Positions 18,450-25,533 of a DNA stretch of 64,000 nucleotides are shown piece by piece. The stretch comes from an uncultured Pelagibacteraceae bacterium (lineage in GTDB: Bacteria; Pseudomonadota; Alphaproteobacteria; Pelagibacterales; Pelagibacteraceae): assembly GCA_902607625.1 (NCBI GenBank), contig CACLKR010000001.1, forward strand, positions 1-64,000, read 5' to 3'. Position numbers and translations under genes: made by a program. The stretch's first letter is position 1. Each line of letters starts with the position of its first letter. The notes beneath the pieces were generated by a model. It was given only the letters and a program-made list of their open reading frames with translations. It searched no databases and was not told the origin of the DNA.

Positions 18450-19385
18450 TTATACCGTATTAATTTTAGTACCTTTTAACAAAAAATTCGTAATCTGACT
18501 AGCTGCCATTTCAGCAACTACAATTGAAGCCTCCTTAGTAGAGGCTGCTACATGTGGGGTTAATATTGTTTTGGTATTATTAAATAAAATATTTTCTTTA
18601 GCAGGTTCCTTGGAATAAACATCGATTGCTGCTCCTGCAAGCAAATTTTCATTTAGAGCAGCATTTAAATCTTTTTCATCAACAATATTACCGCGCGCGG
18701 TATTAATTATATATGCTGTAGGCTTAATTTTTTTATAATGTTCTCTGGTTATTAAAGGCTTTCCATCCTTTGCAGCTTTACAATGAAAACTTATAATATC
18801 ACTCGTGCTAATTAATTTGTCAAAACTAACATTTTTTACATGTGGAAAATCTTTTTGTCTTGATTCTAATGATTTAGAATTAACCAAAATATTCACTCCA
18901 AAACCTTTAACTAGATGACTTAATCTAACTCCTACATTTCCAAATCCAACTATACCAAGAGTTTTTTTTGAAAGTTCGGTACCTTTAATATTTTTTTTCT
19001 CCCATTTTCCTTTATGAGTGGTGTCGTTTGCGTAAGGAATTTTTCTTAGCACTGCCATAATTAACGCAAAAGCATGTTCAGCGGTAGCGTTCGTGTTTCC
19101 ACCTGGTGTATTCATTACTAACATATTGTGTTCTTTTGCAGCCGGCACATCGATATTGTCTACTCCAGCTCCAGCTCTAGCTATAACTTTTAATTTTTTT
19201 GCAGCTAAAATTATATTTTTTGTTACTTTTGTAGCTGATCTAACAACCATCCCATCGTAGTCAGAAATAATTTTAATAATTTCCTCTTCAGATAAACCTG
19301 TTTTTACATCAACTGAAATTTTATTTTTCTCAAATATCTTTTGAGCAACATTACTCATTGTGTCTGATATTAAAACTTTAAACAT
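18450..19385 (-). CDS. serA: D-3-phosphoglycerate dehydrogenase, short form
   Basis: First step of serine synthesis, oxidising 3-phosphoglycerate with NAD. The 311-residue protein has the 2-hydroxyacid dehydrogenase fold: RAGAGVDNIDV near residue 90, the NAD-binding GIVGFGNVG near residue 145, catalytic Arg in NTARGNIVDE (about 230) and His in LTPHVAAST (about 280). It lacks the C-terminal ASB/ACT regulatory domains of about 520-residue enzymes, so serine feedback is unlikely by that route. The start overlaps the serC stop by 8 bases. Being next to serine-cycle genes, a hydroxypyruvate reductase role is the main alternative, but the serC pairing favours SerA. Confidence 0.9.
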   Translation of the reverse strand: MFKVLISDTMSNVAQKIFEKNKISVDVKTGLSEEEIIKIISDYDGMVVRSATKVTKNIILAAKKLKVIARAGAGVDNIDVPAAKEHNMLVMNTPGGNTNATAEHAFALIMAVLRKIPYANDTTHKGKWEKKNIKGTELSKKTLGIVGFGNVGVRLSHLVKGFGVNILVNSKSLESRQKDFPHVKNVSFDKLISTSDIISFHCKAAKDGKPLITREHYKKIKPTAYIINTARGNIVDEKDLNAALNENLLAGAAIDVYSKEPAKENILFNNTKTILTPHVAASTKEASIVVAEMAASQITNFLLKGTKINTV

Positions 19386-20538
19386 TATTTTTTACAGTGT
19401 GATAAGCCCAGTCAAGCCATGGCAATAATGCTTTCATATCGTTATTTTGAACTGTTGCCCCGCCCCATAATCTGAGGCTAGGAGGTGCTTTAGGATAACC
19501 AATGATGTCTTTGGCTACACCTTCTTTATCAAGTGTTAAAACTATTTTTTTAATTACATTTCTTTGTTCTTCTTCGCTAAATTTATTAAACCATCCATCT
19601 TTGATTAGAAGCGTAATGCTTGTTGAAGATCTTGTATTTTTATCTGCACACATAAACTTAACCCAATCACTATTATTAACCCAATTTTCAACAATTTTAA
19701 GATTTTCATTTGAAATTTTTATTAACTCTTTCGTTCCGCCTACCGACTCTACCCAACTCAAAGAATCCAGCACATCCTCAACACAAATCATTGATGGTGT
19801 ATTTATGGTAGAGCCCTCAAAAACTCCTTTGATTACCTTTTTTTTATTTGCTAATTTGAATAATTTAGGAATTGGCCATTCGGGTGTATATGTTTCTAAT
19901 CTTTTTAAAGCGCGTGGCGATAAGGCTAACATTCCATGGGCAGCTTCTGCTCCCAAAACCTTTTGCCAAGACCAGCTGATTGCATCAAGTTTGTTAAAGT
20001 CTATATCCATCGCAAAGATACCTGAGGTCGCATCGCAAATAGTCAAACCTTCTCTATCATCTGGTATCCATTTTGCATCAGGGACTCGAACGCCCGCTGT
20101 TGTTCCGTTCCATGTGAAAATTACATCATTCTTAAAATTTACTTTACTTAGATCAGGAAGTTTGCCGTAATCGGATACATAACTATTTACATTTTCGATT
20201 TTTAATTGTTCCAACACATCAATTACCCAATCTTTTCCAAAATTTTCCCAGGCCAAGACATCAACTCCTTTACAACCCAATAAGGACCACATGGCAGCTT
20301 CTAAAGCGCCAGTATTGGATCCAGTCATTATAGCCAAGCTATAGGAATCTGGTAATTTTAAAATTTGTTTCGATTTAACAATTGCTTGTTTCAATCTGTC
20401 CTTACATTCTGTTGATCTATGTGATCTTCCAATAGGAGTATTTTTTAGAACACTAAGCTCCCATCCTGGACGTTTAGCGCATGGTCCACTTGAAAAATTG
20501 GGATTTGATGGTTTGTTTGATGGTTTAGCTAATGCCAT
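19378..20538 (-). CDS. serC: Phosphoserine aminotransferase, alphaproteobacterial type
   Basis: PLP enzyme converting 3-phosphohydroxypyruvate and glutamate to phosphoserine. The 386-residue protein shows the alphaproteobacterial subtype: start region NPNFSSGPCAKRPGWE, IGRSHRSTECKDRL, and the PLP-lysine region SWSWQKVLGAEAAHG near residue 195. It pairs with serA by an 8-base overlap. Serine-glyoxylate aminotransferase was considered because of the neighbouring serine-cycle operon, but the SSGPCAKRPGW and HRS motifs fit SerC. The 149-base divergent region with the FAD oxidoreductase gene carries an AT-rich inverted repeat. Confidence 0.92.
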   Translation of the reverse strand: MALAKPSNKPSNPNFSSGPCAKRPGWELSVLKNTPIGRSHRSTECKDRLKQAIVKSKQILKLPDSYSLAIMTGSNTGALEAAMWSLLGCKGVDVLAWENFGKDWVIDVLEQLKIENVNSYVSDYGKLPDLSKVNFKNDVIFTWNGTTAGVRVPDAKWIPDDREGLTICDATSGIFAMDIDFNKLDAISWSWQKVLGAEAAHGMLALSPRALKRLETYTPEWPIPKLFKLANKKKVIKGVFEGSTINTPSMICVEDVLDSLSWVESVGGTKELIKISNENLKIVENWVNNSDWVKFMCADKNTRSSTSITLLIKDGWFNKFSEEEQRNVIKKIVLTLDKEGVAKDIIGYPKAPPSLRLWGGATVQNNDMKALLPWLDWAYHTVKNNV

Positions 20539-20604
20539 AATTATTAGACTTTATCATAAATTTAAATATTAGAGCCAAAACTATATTTTTTTCAAAATTG
20601 TTGT

Positions 20605-20661
20605 AATGATTTTTTTTATATATATTTTTTAGTTATATAAAAAATCATTTTATATTTTCAA
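20605..20661. promoter_or_regulatory. AT-rich element upstream of the FAD oxidoreductase gene, with inverted repeat
   Basis: An imperfect inverted repeat, AATGATTTTTTTTATATA at 20605-20622 with TATATAAAAAATCATT at 20634-20649, contains the 19-mer TTTTTATATATATTTTTTA at 20613-20631. The same 19-mer followed by a similar AAAAA-CATTTTAT-TTTT stretch occurs upstream of mclA at 22449-22498. It may be a shared promoter or operator; high AT content makes chance similarity possible. Confidence 0.4.
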
Positions 20662-20687
20662 ATTAACATCATTTTTACAAGAAATAT

Positions 20688-22004
20688 ATGAAATCAAAGT
20701 ATTTAATTATAGGTGCTGGTGTTCATGGTTTAAGTACAGCATGGAACTTATGCAAAAAACTTAAGAAAAAAAATCAACTAAAAGATAACTCGGTTATAGT
20801 TTTAGAAAAAAGCAAGGTTGCTTCAGGCGCAGGATCGATATCGTGTGGTATTGCTAGAAATAATTATTTTCAACCCTCTATGCGAGAATTGATGACACAT
20901 TCAATTAATGTATGGAATGAAAATGCTGAACAACTAACTTTTCATAAAGTTGGATATATGCAGATTAATTCTCAATTAATGGTCGAGAATATGAGTCAAG
21001 TTTATGAACAACAAAAAAATATTGGTTTCGAATCCACTTTTGTTACTGGAGCAAAAGATTGTGATAAGTATATGAAAAATCTTTTTGACGATTGGCAAGC
21101 ACAAGGAATCGAGTCAGTTCTTCATGAAAAAAAATCAGGCTACGGTCACAACAGAGGGGCAATACTTGGTTTGGCGGAATTGGCAAAAAAAGAAGGGGCA
21201 AAAATTTTAGAAGGAATAGAAGTTCTAGAAATAAACAACGGTTCAGGATCTAAAGCTGCACAAAATGTTAAAACAACAAAAGGTGTATTTGAATTTGAAA
21301 ATCTAATAGTTGCAGTTGGGCCTTGGGTAGAAAAATTTTGGAAATTGATGGGATACAATGATTATATAAATGTTAATGGTTCTAAACAACGTATGTGGAG
21401 TTATAACATGTTAGAAGAAGGTGAATTAGAGTACGATCCAAAGTTACATACTACAAATAACCAAAAAGAATCTCCAATTTTACATGTAGATACTGAAGCC
21501 ACTTTAGTTTCAAAACATACAGGTAATACAATTCATGAAAATGAAATTTGGGGAATTTATTACAAACCGGATGTTTACAGAAAATGCATTCAAGGTGGAT
21601 CTTCACCTCGTGAAATAAAAACTGAACCTCATAAAATAGAGCTAGAACCTTATGGGCACGATTCTAAAAAATATAAGACCAGTTCCGAATTTTATGATAA
21701 ATGGACTTCGGCTTTATCTTTTTGCCAAAAGAGATTTGAAGGAAAACATAAAAATTATAGGAAACGTAGCAATGGAGGTGTGGGATGCCTGACACCTGAC
21801 AAATTTCCTGTTTTTGATGTATTTAATGAAAATATTTACTTAGTAGCAGACTCAAATCATGGTTGGAAAATGGTGGGAGTTGGAGAATTGGTTGCTGATG
21901 AATTGTTGGGGAAAAAATCATCAATATTGGAACCCTTCAGATTTAGTAGATATGAAAAGGGTAAACTTCATCCTCGTTCCAAAAGTCCCTTTCCATGGAG
22001 CTAA
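20688..22004 (+). CDS. FAD-dependent oxidoreductase, DAO / sarcosine-oxidase-beta-like
   Basis: Flavoenzyme of the D-amino-acid-oxidase superfamily, whose members oxidise secondary or tertiary amines such as sarcosine or dimethylglycine. The 438-residue protein begins with the Rossmann FAD loop YLIIGAGVHGLSTAWNL; VVLEK-like strand VIVLEKSKVASGAGS follows, and ARNNYFQPSMREL resembles the sarcosine oxidase beta region. The C-terminal FAD contact is NIYLVADSNHGWKMVGVGELVADELL. It faces serC-serA and precedes a winged-helix gene and the serine-cycle operon. If the substrate is an N-methyl amine, the released C1 unit would feed that cycle (inference). The exact substrate cannot be assigned. Confidence 0.8.
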   Translation: MKSKYLIIGAGVHGLSTAWNLCKKLKKKNQLKDNSVIVLEKSKVASGAGSISCGIARNNYFQPSMRELMTHSINVWNENAEQLTFHKVGYMQINSQLMVENMSQVYEQQKNIGFESTFVTGAKDCDKYMKNLFDDWQAQGIESVLHEKKSGYGHNRGAILGLAELAKKEGAKILEGIEVLEINNGSGSKAAQNVKTTKGVFEFENLIVAVGPWVEKFWKLMGYNDYINVNGSKQRMWSYNMLEEGELEYDPKLHTTNNQKESPILHVDTEATLVSKHTGNTIHENEIWGIYYKPDVYRKCIQGGSSPREIKTEPHKIELEPYGHDSKKYKTSSEFYDKWTSALSFCQKRFEGKHKNYRKRSNGGVGCLTPDKFPVFDVFNENIYLVADSNHGWKMVGVGELVADELLGKKSSILEPFRFSRYEKGKLHPRSKSPFPWS

Positions 22005-22039
22005 ATTTTTAAAACAACAAATATTATTACTTTCTGGAG

Positions 22040-22067
22040 TTACACACATGTAGTACAATTGTGTTAA
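22040..22067. promoter_or_regulatory. Possible operator: imperfect inverted repeat at the winged-helix gene start
   Basis: TTACACA at 22040-22046 and TGTGTTAA at 22060-22067 form an imperfect dyad ending on the ATG of the winged-helix gene. Such dyads are typical autoregulatory sites of MarR-type proteins. Weak evidence. Confidence 0.25.
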
Positions 22068-22414
22068 TGAACAATCCAGATTTATTACTTAAGTTTTGGG
22101 AACAGCAAATGAAAAAGTCGCATCGTTCCAGTAACTTTTTTTTTAGAAAATCACCCTCACACTATCACATGATGTTGTTGGTTATGAATGCACATCACAA
22201 CCAAAGAGATTTATCGGTTGAGGAACTAAAGACAAAATTATTCAAAACGTCTAGACCCAAATCAGCAATAATAATTAATGAAGCGTGTGAAAAGGGTTTT
22301 TTTTACCTAGATATATCTTTAATAGATAAGCGAAAAAAAAATGTAAAACCCGGTAAGTTGTTTATTAGTGAGTTTGATGATTATTTATCTACTCTTAGAA
22401 AAATAAGCAACTAA
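22067..22414 (+). CDS. Small winged-helix (MarR-like) DNA-binding protein
   Basis: A 115-residue protein with a winged-helix-like core: helix-turn-helix region LSVEELKTKLFKTSRPKSAIIINEACEKGFF (split as LSVEELKTKL and later SRPKSAIIINEACEKG), then a wing DKRKKNVKPGKLFIS. This resembles MarR-family regulators. The ATG at 22067 is preferred over a GTG six bases earlier. It lies between the FAD oxidoreductase gene and mclA on the same strand, so it is a candidate regulator of both; that role is inferred from position. The His-rich segment PSHYHMMLLVMNAHHNQ in the middle is unusual. Confidence 0.6.
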   Translation: MNNPDLLLKFWEQQMKKSHRSSNFFFRKSPSHYHMMLLVMNAHHNQRDLSVEELKTKLFKTSRPKSAIIINEACEKGFFYLDISLIDKRKKNVKPGKLFISEFDDYLSTLRKISN

Positions 22415-22448
22415 TGCTCTTACATAACAACGCTAATTACTCTTATTC

Positions 22449-22498
22449 TTTTTATATATATTTTTTATTTCTAAATAAAAACATTTTATGTTTTTAAG
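22449..22498 (+). promoter_or_regulatory. AT-rich element upstream of mclA
   Basis: TTTTTATATATATTTTTTA at 22449-22467 is identical to 20613-20631, and the next 30 bases (AAAAA, CATTTTAT, TTTT blocks in the same order and spacing within two bases) also match. It lies 20-70 bases before the mclA ATG, where a promoter would be. It may be a regulatory element shared with the FAD oxidoreductase gene. Confidence 0.4.
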
Positions 22499-22518
22499 TT
22501 TTTTTTCATCATCAAAAT

Positions 22519-23457
22519 ATGAGCTACCAATACTATAATCCAGCAACAACACGCTTACAAAGAAGTGAACTAGCAGTTCCCGGATCGTCTCCAAAAATGT
22601 TTGAAAAAGCTTTAAATTCAAATGCAGACTATATCTTTTTAGATCTTGAAGATGCTGTGTCTCCAAATGATAAACTACCAGCCCGTGAAAACATAATTAA
22701 AGCTCTTAACGAAATTAACTGGAGAGAAAAGGGTAAAACTATTTCTGTAAGAATTAATAGCTTAGATACTCATTATATGTATCGTGATGTTGTCGATATA
22801 ATGGAAAAAGTTGGCGATAAAGTTGATACTATTTTAATTCCTAAAGTTGGAACGAGCAGTGATGTGTATATGGTTGATTGTTTATTAACTCAAATTGAAA
22901 ATCAAAAAAAATTAAAAAATAAAGTAGGAATAGAATGTTTGATTGAAACTGCATTAGGCATGTCAAATATTAAAGAAATCGCACAATCTAGTAACAGATT
23001 AGAAGCTCTTCATTTTGGCGTGGCAGACTACGCAGCAAGTTTACGGGCAAGAACAGTTGTAATTGGAGGATTGAATCCTGATTATCCAGGAGATCAATGG
23101 CACCACGGTTTGTCACAGTTAGTGATGACGTGTAGAGCTTATGGGTTAAGAGCAATTGATGGCCCCTTCGGTGACTTTAAAGATCCCAATGCATACATAG
23201 CCTCAGCAAAAAGAGCAGCCGCAATTGGCATAGAAGGTAAATGGGCAATTCATCCATCACAAATTGATCTTGCAAATAAAGTATTTTCGCCACCAGCTAC
23301 AGAAGTCGATAGAGCAAAAAAAATTCTTGAAGAACTTGCTAAAGCTGCAAAAGAGGGAAAAGGTGCCGCACAATTAGATGGAAGAATGATTGATGCTGCT
23401 TCAGCCCGTATGGCAGAAAATATTGTTAATATTAATAAACTTATTGAAAGTAAATAA
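22519..23457 (+). CDS. mclA: L-malyl-CoA lyase (HpcH/CitE family)
   Basis: Cleaves malyl-CoA to acetyl-CoA and glyoxylate in the serine cycle. The 312-residue protein follows the methylotroph MclA pattern closely: RSELAVPGSSPKMFEKA, DYIFLDLEDAVSPNDK with the metal-binding acidic pair, SLDTHYMYRDVVDI, IETALGMSNIKEI, RLEALHFGVADYAASLRAR, DGPFGDF and GKWAIHPSQIDLANKVF. A loop after VIGGLNPDYPGD is shorter than in Methylobacterium-type enzymes as I recall them. It heads a tight operon with mtkA, mtkB and ppc (mtkA starts two bases after its stop). A citrate-lyase-beta role is unlikely because of the MclA-specific motifs. Confidence 0.9.
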   Translation: MSYQYYNPATTRLQRSELAVPGSSPKMFEKALNSNADYIFLDLEDAVSPNDKLPARENIIKALNEINWREKGKTISVRINSLDTHYMYRDVVDIMEKVGDKVDTILIPKVGTSSDVYMVDCLLTQIENQKKLKNKVGIECLIETALGMSNIKEIAQSSNRLEALHFGVADYAASLRARTVVIGGLNPDYPGDQWHHGLSQLVMTCRAYGLRAIDGPFGDFKDPNAYIASAKRAAAIGIEGKWAIHPSQIDLANKVFSPPATEVDRAKKILEELAKAAKEGKGAAQLDGRMIDAASARMAENIVNINKLIESK

Positions 23458-23458
23458 A

Positions 23459-24631
23459 ATGGATATTCACGAATACCAGGCAAAAAAAATACTCGCTGGT
23501 TTTGGTATAGCTATTCCTCGAGGTGGTATAGCATATAGTCCTGAAAATGCAGAATATAAAGCTCGTGAAATTGGTGGGTTAAAATGGGTAGTTAAGGCAC
23601 AGATACATTCTGGAGCAAGAGGAAAAGCAGGTGGAATTATAATTTGTAATAGTAAACTAGAAGTTGCTCAGGCAGCTGACAAATTACTTGGAAAAAAATT
23701 AGTTACAAAACAAACAGGCCCACAAGGTAAAATTGTCCATAGGGTTTATATAGAAGAAGTTACAGATATTAAAAAAGAATTATATCTAGGATTGGTTTTT
23801 GATCGTAGTTCTGAATGTATAATGGTAGTTGCTTCAACCGAAGGCGGAATGAGTGTAGAGGAAATTTCTAAACAGAAGCCCGAAACTATAATTAGATCAA
23901 AAATAGAAGTTGCTGTTGGAATACAAAGATTTCAAGCAAGAGAGATTGCTTTTGGTTTGGGTATTGAACCTAAGCTCATTTCTAGGACAGCAGATGCAAT
24001 TATAGGATGTTATCGTGCCTTCAGTGAGTTGGATGCTACCATGGTAGAAATTAATCCGTTGGTAATATCAAAAAATGAACAGATCTTAGCACTCGATTGT
24101 AAAATGAGTTTTGATAACAATGCTTTATTTCGTAGAAATCAAGTTTCTGAATTAAGAGATAAGGCTCAAGAAAATCCAAATGAAGTTTATGCATCAGATA
24201 GAGGGCTGAATTATATAAGTCTTGAAGGTAATATCGGAAATATTATTAATGGGGCCGGTTTAGCTATGGCTTCTATGGATATGATTAAATTAGCTGGTGG
24301 TGAACCTGCTAATTTTCTTGATGTTGGAGGGGGAGCTACTCCTGAAAAAATGGTAAAAGCATTTAAATTAATTTCACAAGACGAAAAAGTGAAAGTTATT
24401 TTAGTAAATATTTTTGCTGGTATTAATAGATGTGACTGGGTTGCTGAAGGAATTATTCAAGCATTACAAAAAATTAAAATTGATATGCCTCTTGTTATAC
24501 GGTTAGCAGGAACTAATGTTGATAAAGGTAATAAAATTTTAAAAGAAAGCAAAATAAAGTATATTGAAGCTTCTACTCTAGAAGATGCTGCAAACAAAGC
24601 AGTGGTTGCTCTAAAGAAATTAAAAAATTAG
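23459..24631 (+). CDS. mtkA: Malate thiokinase (malate-CoA ligase) large subunit
   Basis: ATP-dependent CoA ligase subunit that, with MtkB, makes malyl-CoA from malate. The 390-residue protein starts MDIHEYQAKKIL, and the ATP-grasp domain shows VKAQIHSGARGKAGGI and MVEINPLVISKN; the ligase domain has FLDVGGGATPEKMV and NIFAGINRCDWVAEGI. Succinyl-CoA synthetase beta is the close paralogue; the choice of malate thiokinase rests on the operon with mclA and ppc and on the INRCDWVAEG wording shared with methylotroph MtkA. An earlier start inside mclA is possible in frame but adds no domain. Confidence 0.87.
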   Translation: MDIHEYQAKKILAGFGIAIPRGGIAYSPENAEYKAREIGGLKWVVKAQIHSGARGKAGGIIICNSKLEVAQAADKLLGKKLVTKQTGPQGKIVHRVYIEEVTDIKKELYLGLVFDRSSECIMVVASTEGGMSVEEISKQKPETIIRSKIEVAVGIQRFQAREIAFGLGIEPKLISRTADAIIGCYRAFSELDATMVEINPLVISKNEQILALDCKMSFDNNALFRRNQVSELRDKAQENPNEVYASDRGLNYISLEGNIGNIINGAGLAMASMDMIKLAGGEPANFLDVGGGATPEKMVKAFKLISQDEKVKVILVNIFAGINRCDWVAEGIIQALQKIKIDMPLVIRLAGTNVDKGNKILKESKIKYIEASTLEDAANKAVVALKKLKN

Positions 24632-24639
24632 ATAAAACG

Positions 24640-25533
24640 ATGTCAATTTTTATTGATAAAAAAACAAATATTATAGTACAAGGCTTTACTGGTAAGTTTG
24701 GCTCTTTCCATGCGGAAGAGATGATTAAATATGGCACTAATATTGTCGGTGGGGTAACTCCCGGCAAAGGAGGTCAAAAACATTTGGGATTGCCAGTTTT
24801 TAATACCGTAAAAGATGCGGTAAAAAAAACAGGTGCTACCGCTAGTATTTTGTTTGTTCCACCGGAGTTTGCTGCAGATTCTGCTATGGAAGCGGCTGAT
24901 GCTGGAATTAAAACTTGTGTAGCAATCACTGACGGAATTCCTTCCCACGATATGATTAGAATTAAACGTTATATGAAAAGATACTTTAAAAAAAATAAAA
25001 TGACATTAGTAGGTCCAAATTGCGCAGGTATTATCAGTCCAGGAAAAGCTTTGTTAGGAATTATGCCAGGACATATCTATATGCAAGGCGAGGTTGGTGT
25101 TATTGGACGATCTGGTACACTTGGATACGAAGCAGCGCAACAAATGAAAAATTTAAACATAGGTGTCTCAACTAGCGTTGGCATCGGAGGAGATCCAATC
25201 AATGGTTGCTCATTTAGGGATATTTTAGAAAAATTTGAGCAAGACGATCAAACTAAAGTGATATTGATGATTGGTGAGATAGGAGGACCTCAGGAAGTCG
25301 AAGCAGGTAAATTTGCAAAAGAAAATATGTCAAAACCAATAGTAGCTTATATAGCTGGCTTGACAGCTCCCAAAGGAAGAGTGATGGGACACGCAGGAGC
25401 AATTGTTTCTGCATATGGAGAAAGTGCTGTTGAAAAAGTTGAGCTTTTAAAGGAGTGTGGTGTTACAATCTCTAAAAATCCATCTGTGATGGGTGAAACT
25501 GTAAAATTAGTTTTAAATGGTAAAAAAAACTAA
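24640..25533 (+). CDS. mtkB: Malate thiokinase (malate-CoA ligase) small subunit
   Basis: Partner of MtkA carrying the CoA-binding fold and the phosphohistidine site. The 297-residue protein has VQGFTGKFGSFHAEEMIKYG, GGVTPGKGGQKHLG, the CoA-binding region ATASILFVPPEFAADSA, GPNCAGIISPG and the active-site region MGHAGAIVS, whose His is the phosphorylated residue in the succinyl-CoA synthetase alpha family. It is 8 bases after mtkA and overlaps ppc by 17 bases. As for MtkA, context decides malate over succinate. Confidence 0.87.
   Translation: MSIFIDKKTNIIVQGFTGKFGSFHAEEMIKYGTNIVGGVTPGKGGQKHLGLPVFNTVKDAVKKTGATASILFVPPEFAADSAMEAADAGIKTCVAITDGIPSHDMIRIKRYMKRYFKKNKMTLVGPNCAGIISPGKALLGIMPGHIYMQGEVGVIGRSGTLGYEAAQQMKNLNIGVSTSVGIGGDPINGCSFRDILEKFEQDDQTKVILMIGEIGGPQEVEAGKFAKENMSKPIVAYIAGLTAPKGRVMGHAGAIVSAYGESAVEKVELLKECGVTISKNPSVMGETVKLVLNGKKN

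Noticed and set aside
19502-20170. A 222-codon plus-strand frame opposite serC
   Set aside because: serC is certain from its motifs; the plus frame shows no recognisable domain.
19378-20538. Serine-glyoxylate aminotransferase as the identity of the SerC gene
   Set aside because: Tempting next to serine-cycle genes, but the SSGPCAKRPGW and IGRSHRS motifs are those of alphaproteobacterial phosphoserine aminotransferase.
20605-20650. The AT inverted repeat between serC and the FAD oxidoreductase gene as a transcription terminator
   Set aside because: It lies between divergent gene starts, where a terminator is not expected, and the stem has almost no G or C.
20539-20687. A glycine riboswitch upstream of the FAD oxidoreductase gene
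   Set aside because: Such switches are known in SAR11-type genomes, but none of the conserved glycine aptamer blocks is present.
23459-25533. Succinyl-CoA synthetase (sucCD) as the identity of the two CoA-ligase genes
   Set aside because: The operon with mclA and ppc and the MtkA-like wording favour malate thiokinase; sucCD would normally lie with sucAB or mdh. Not fully excluded.
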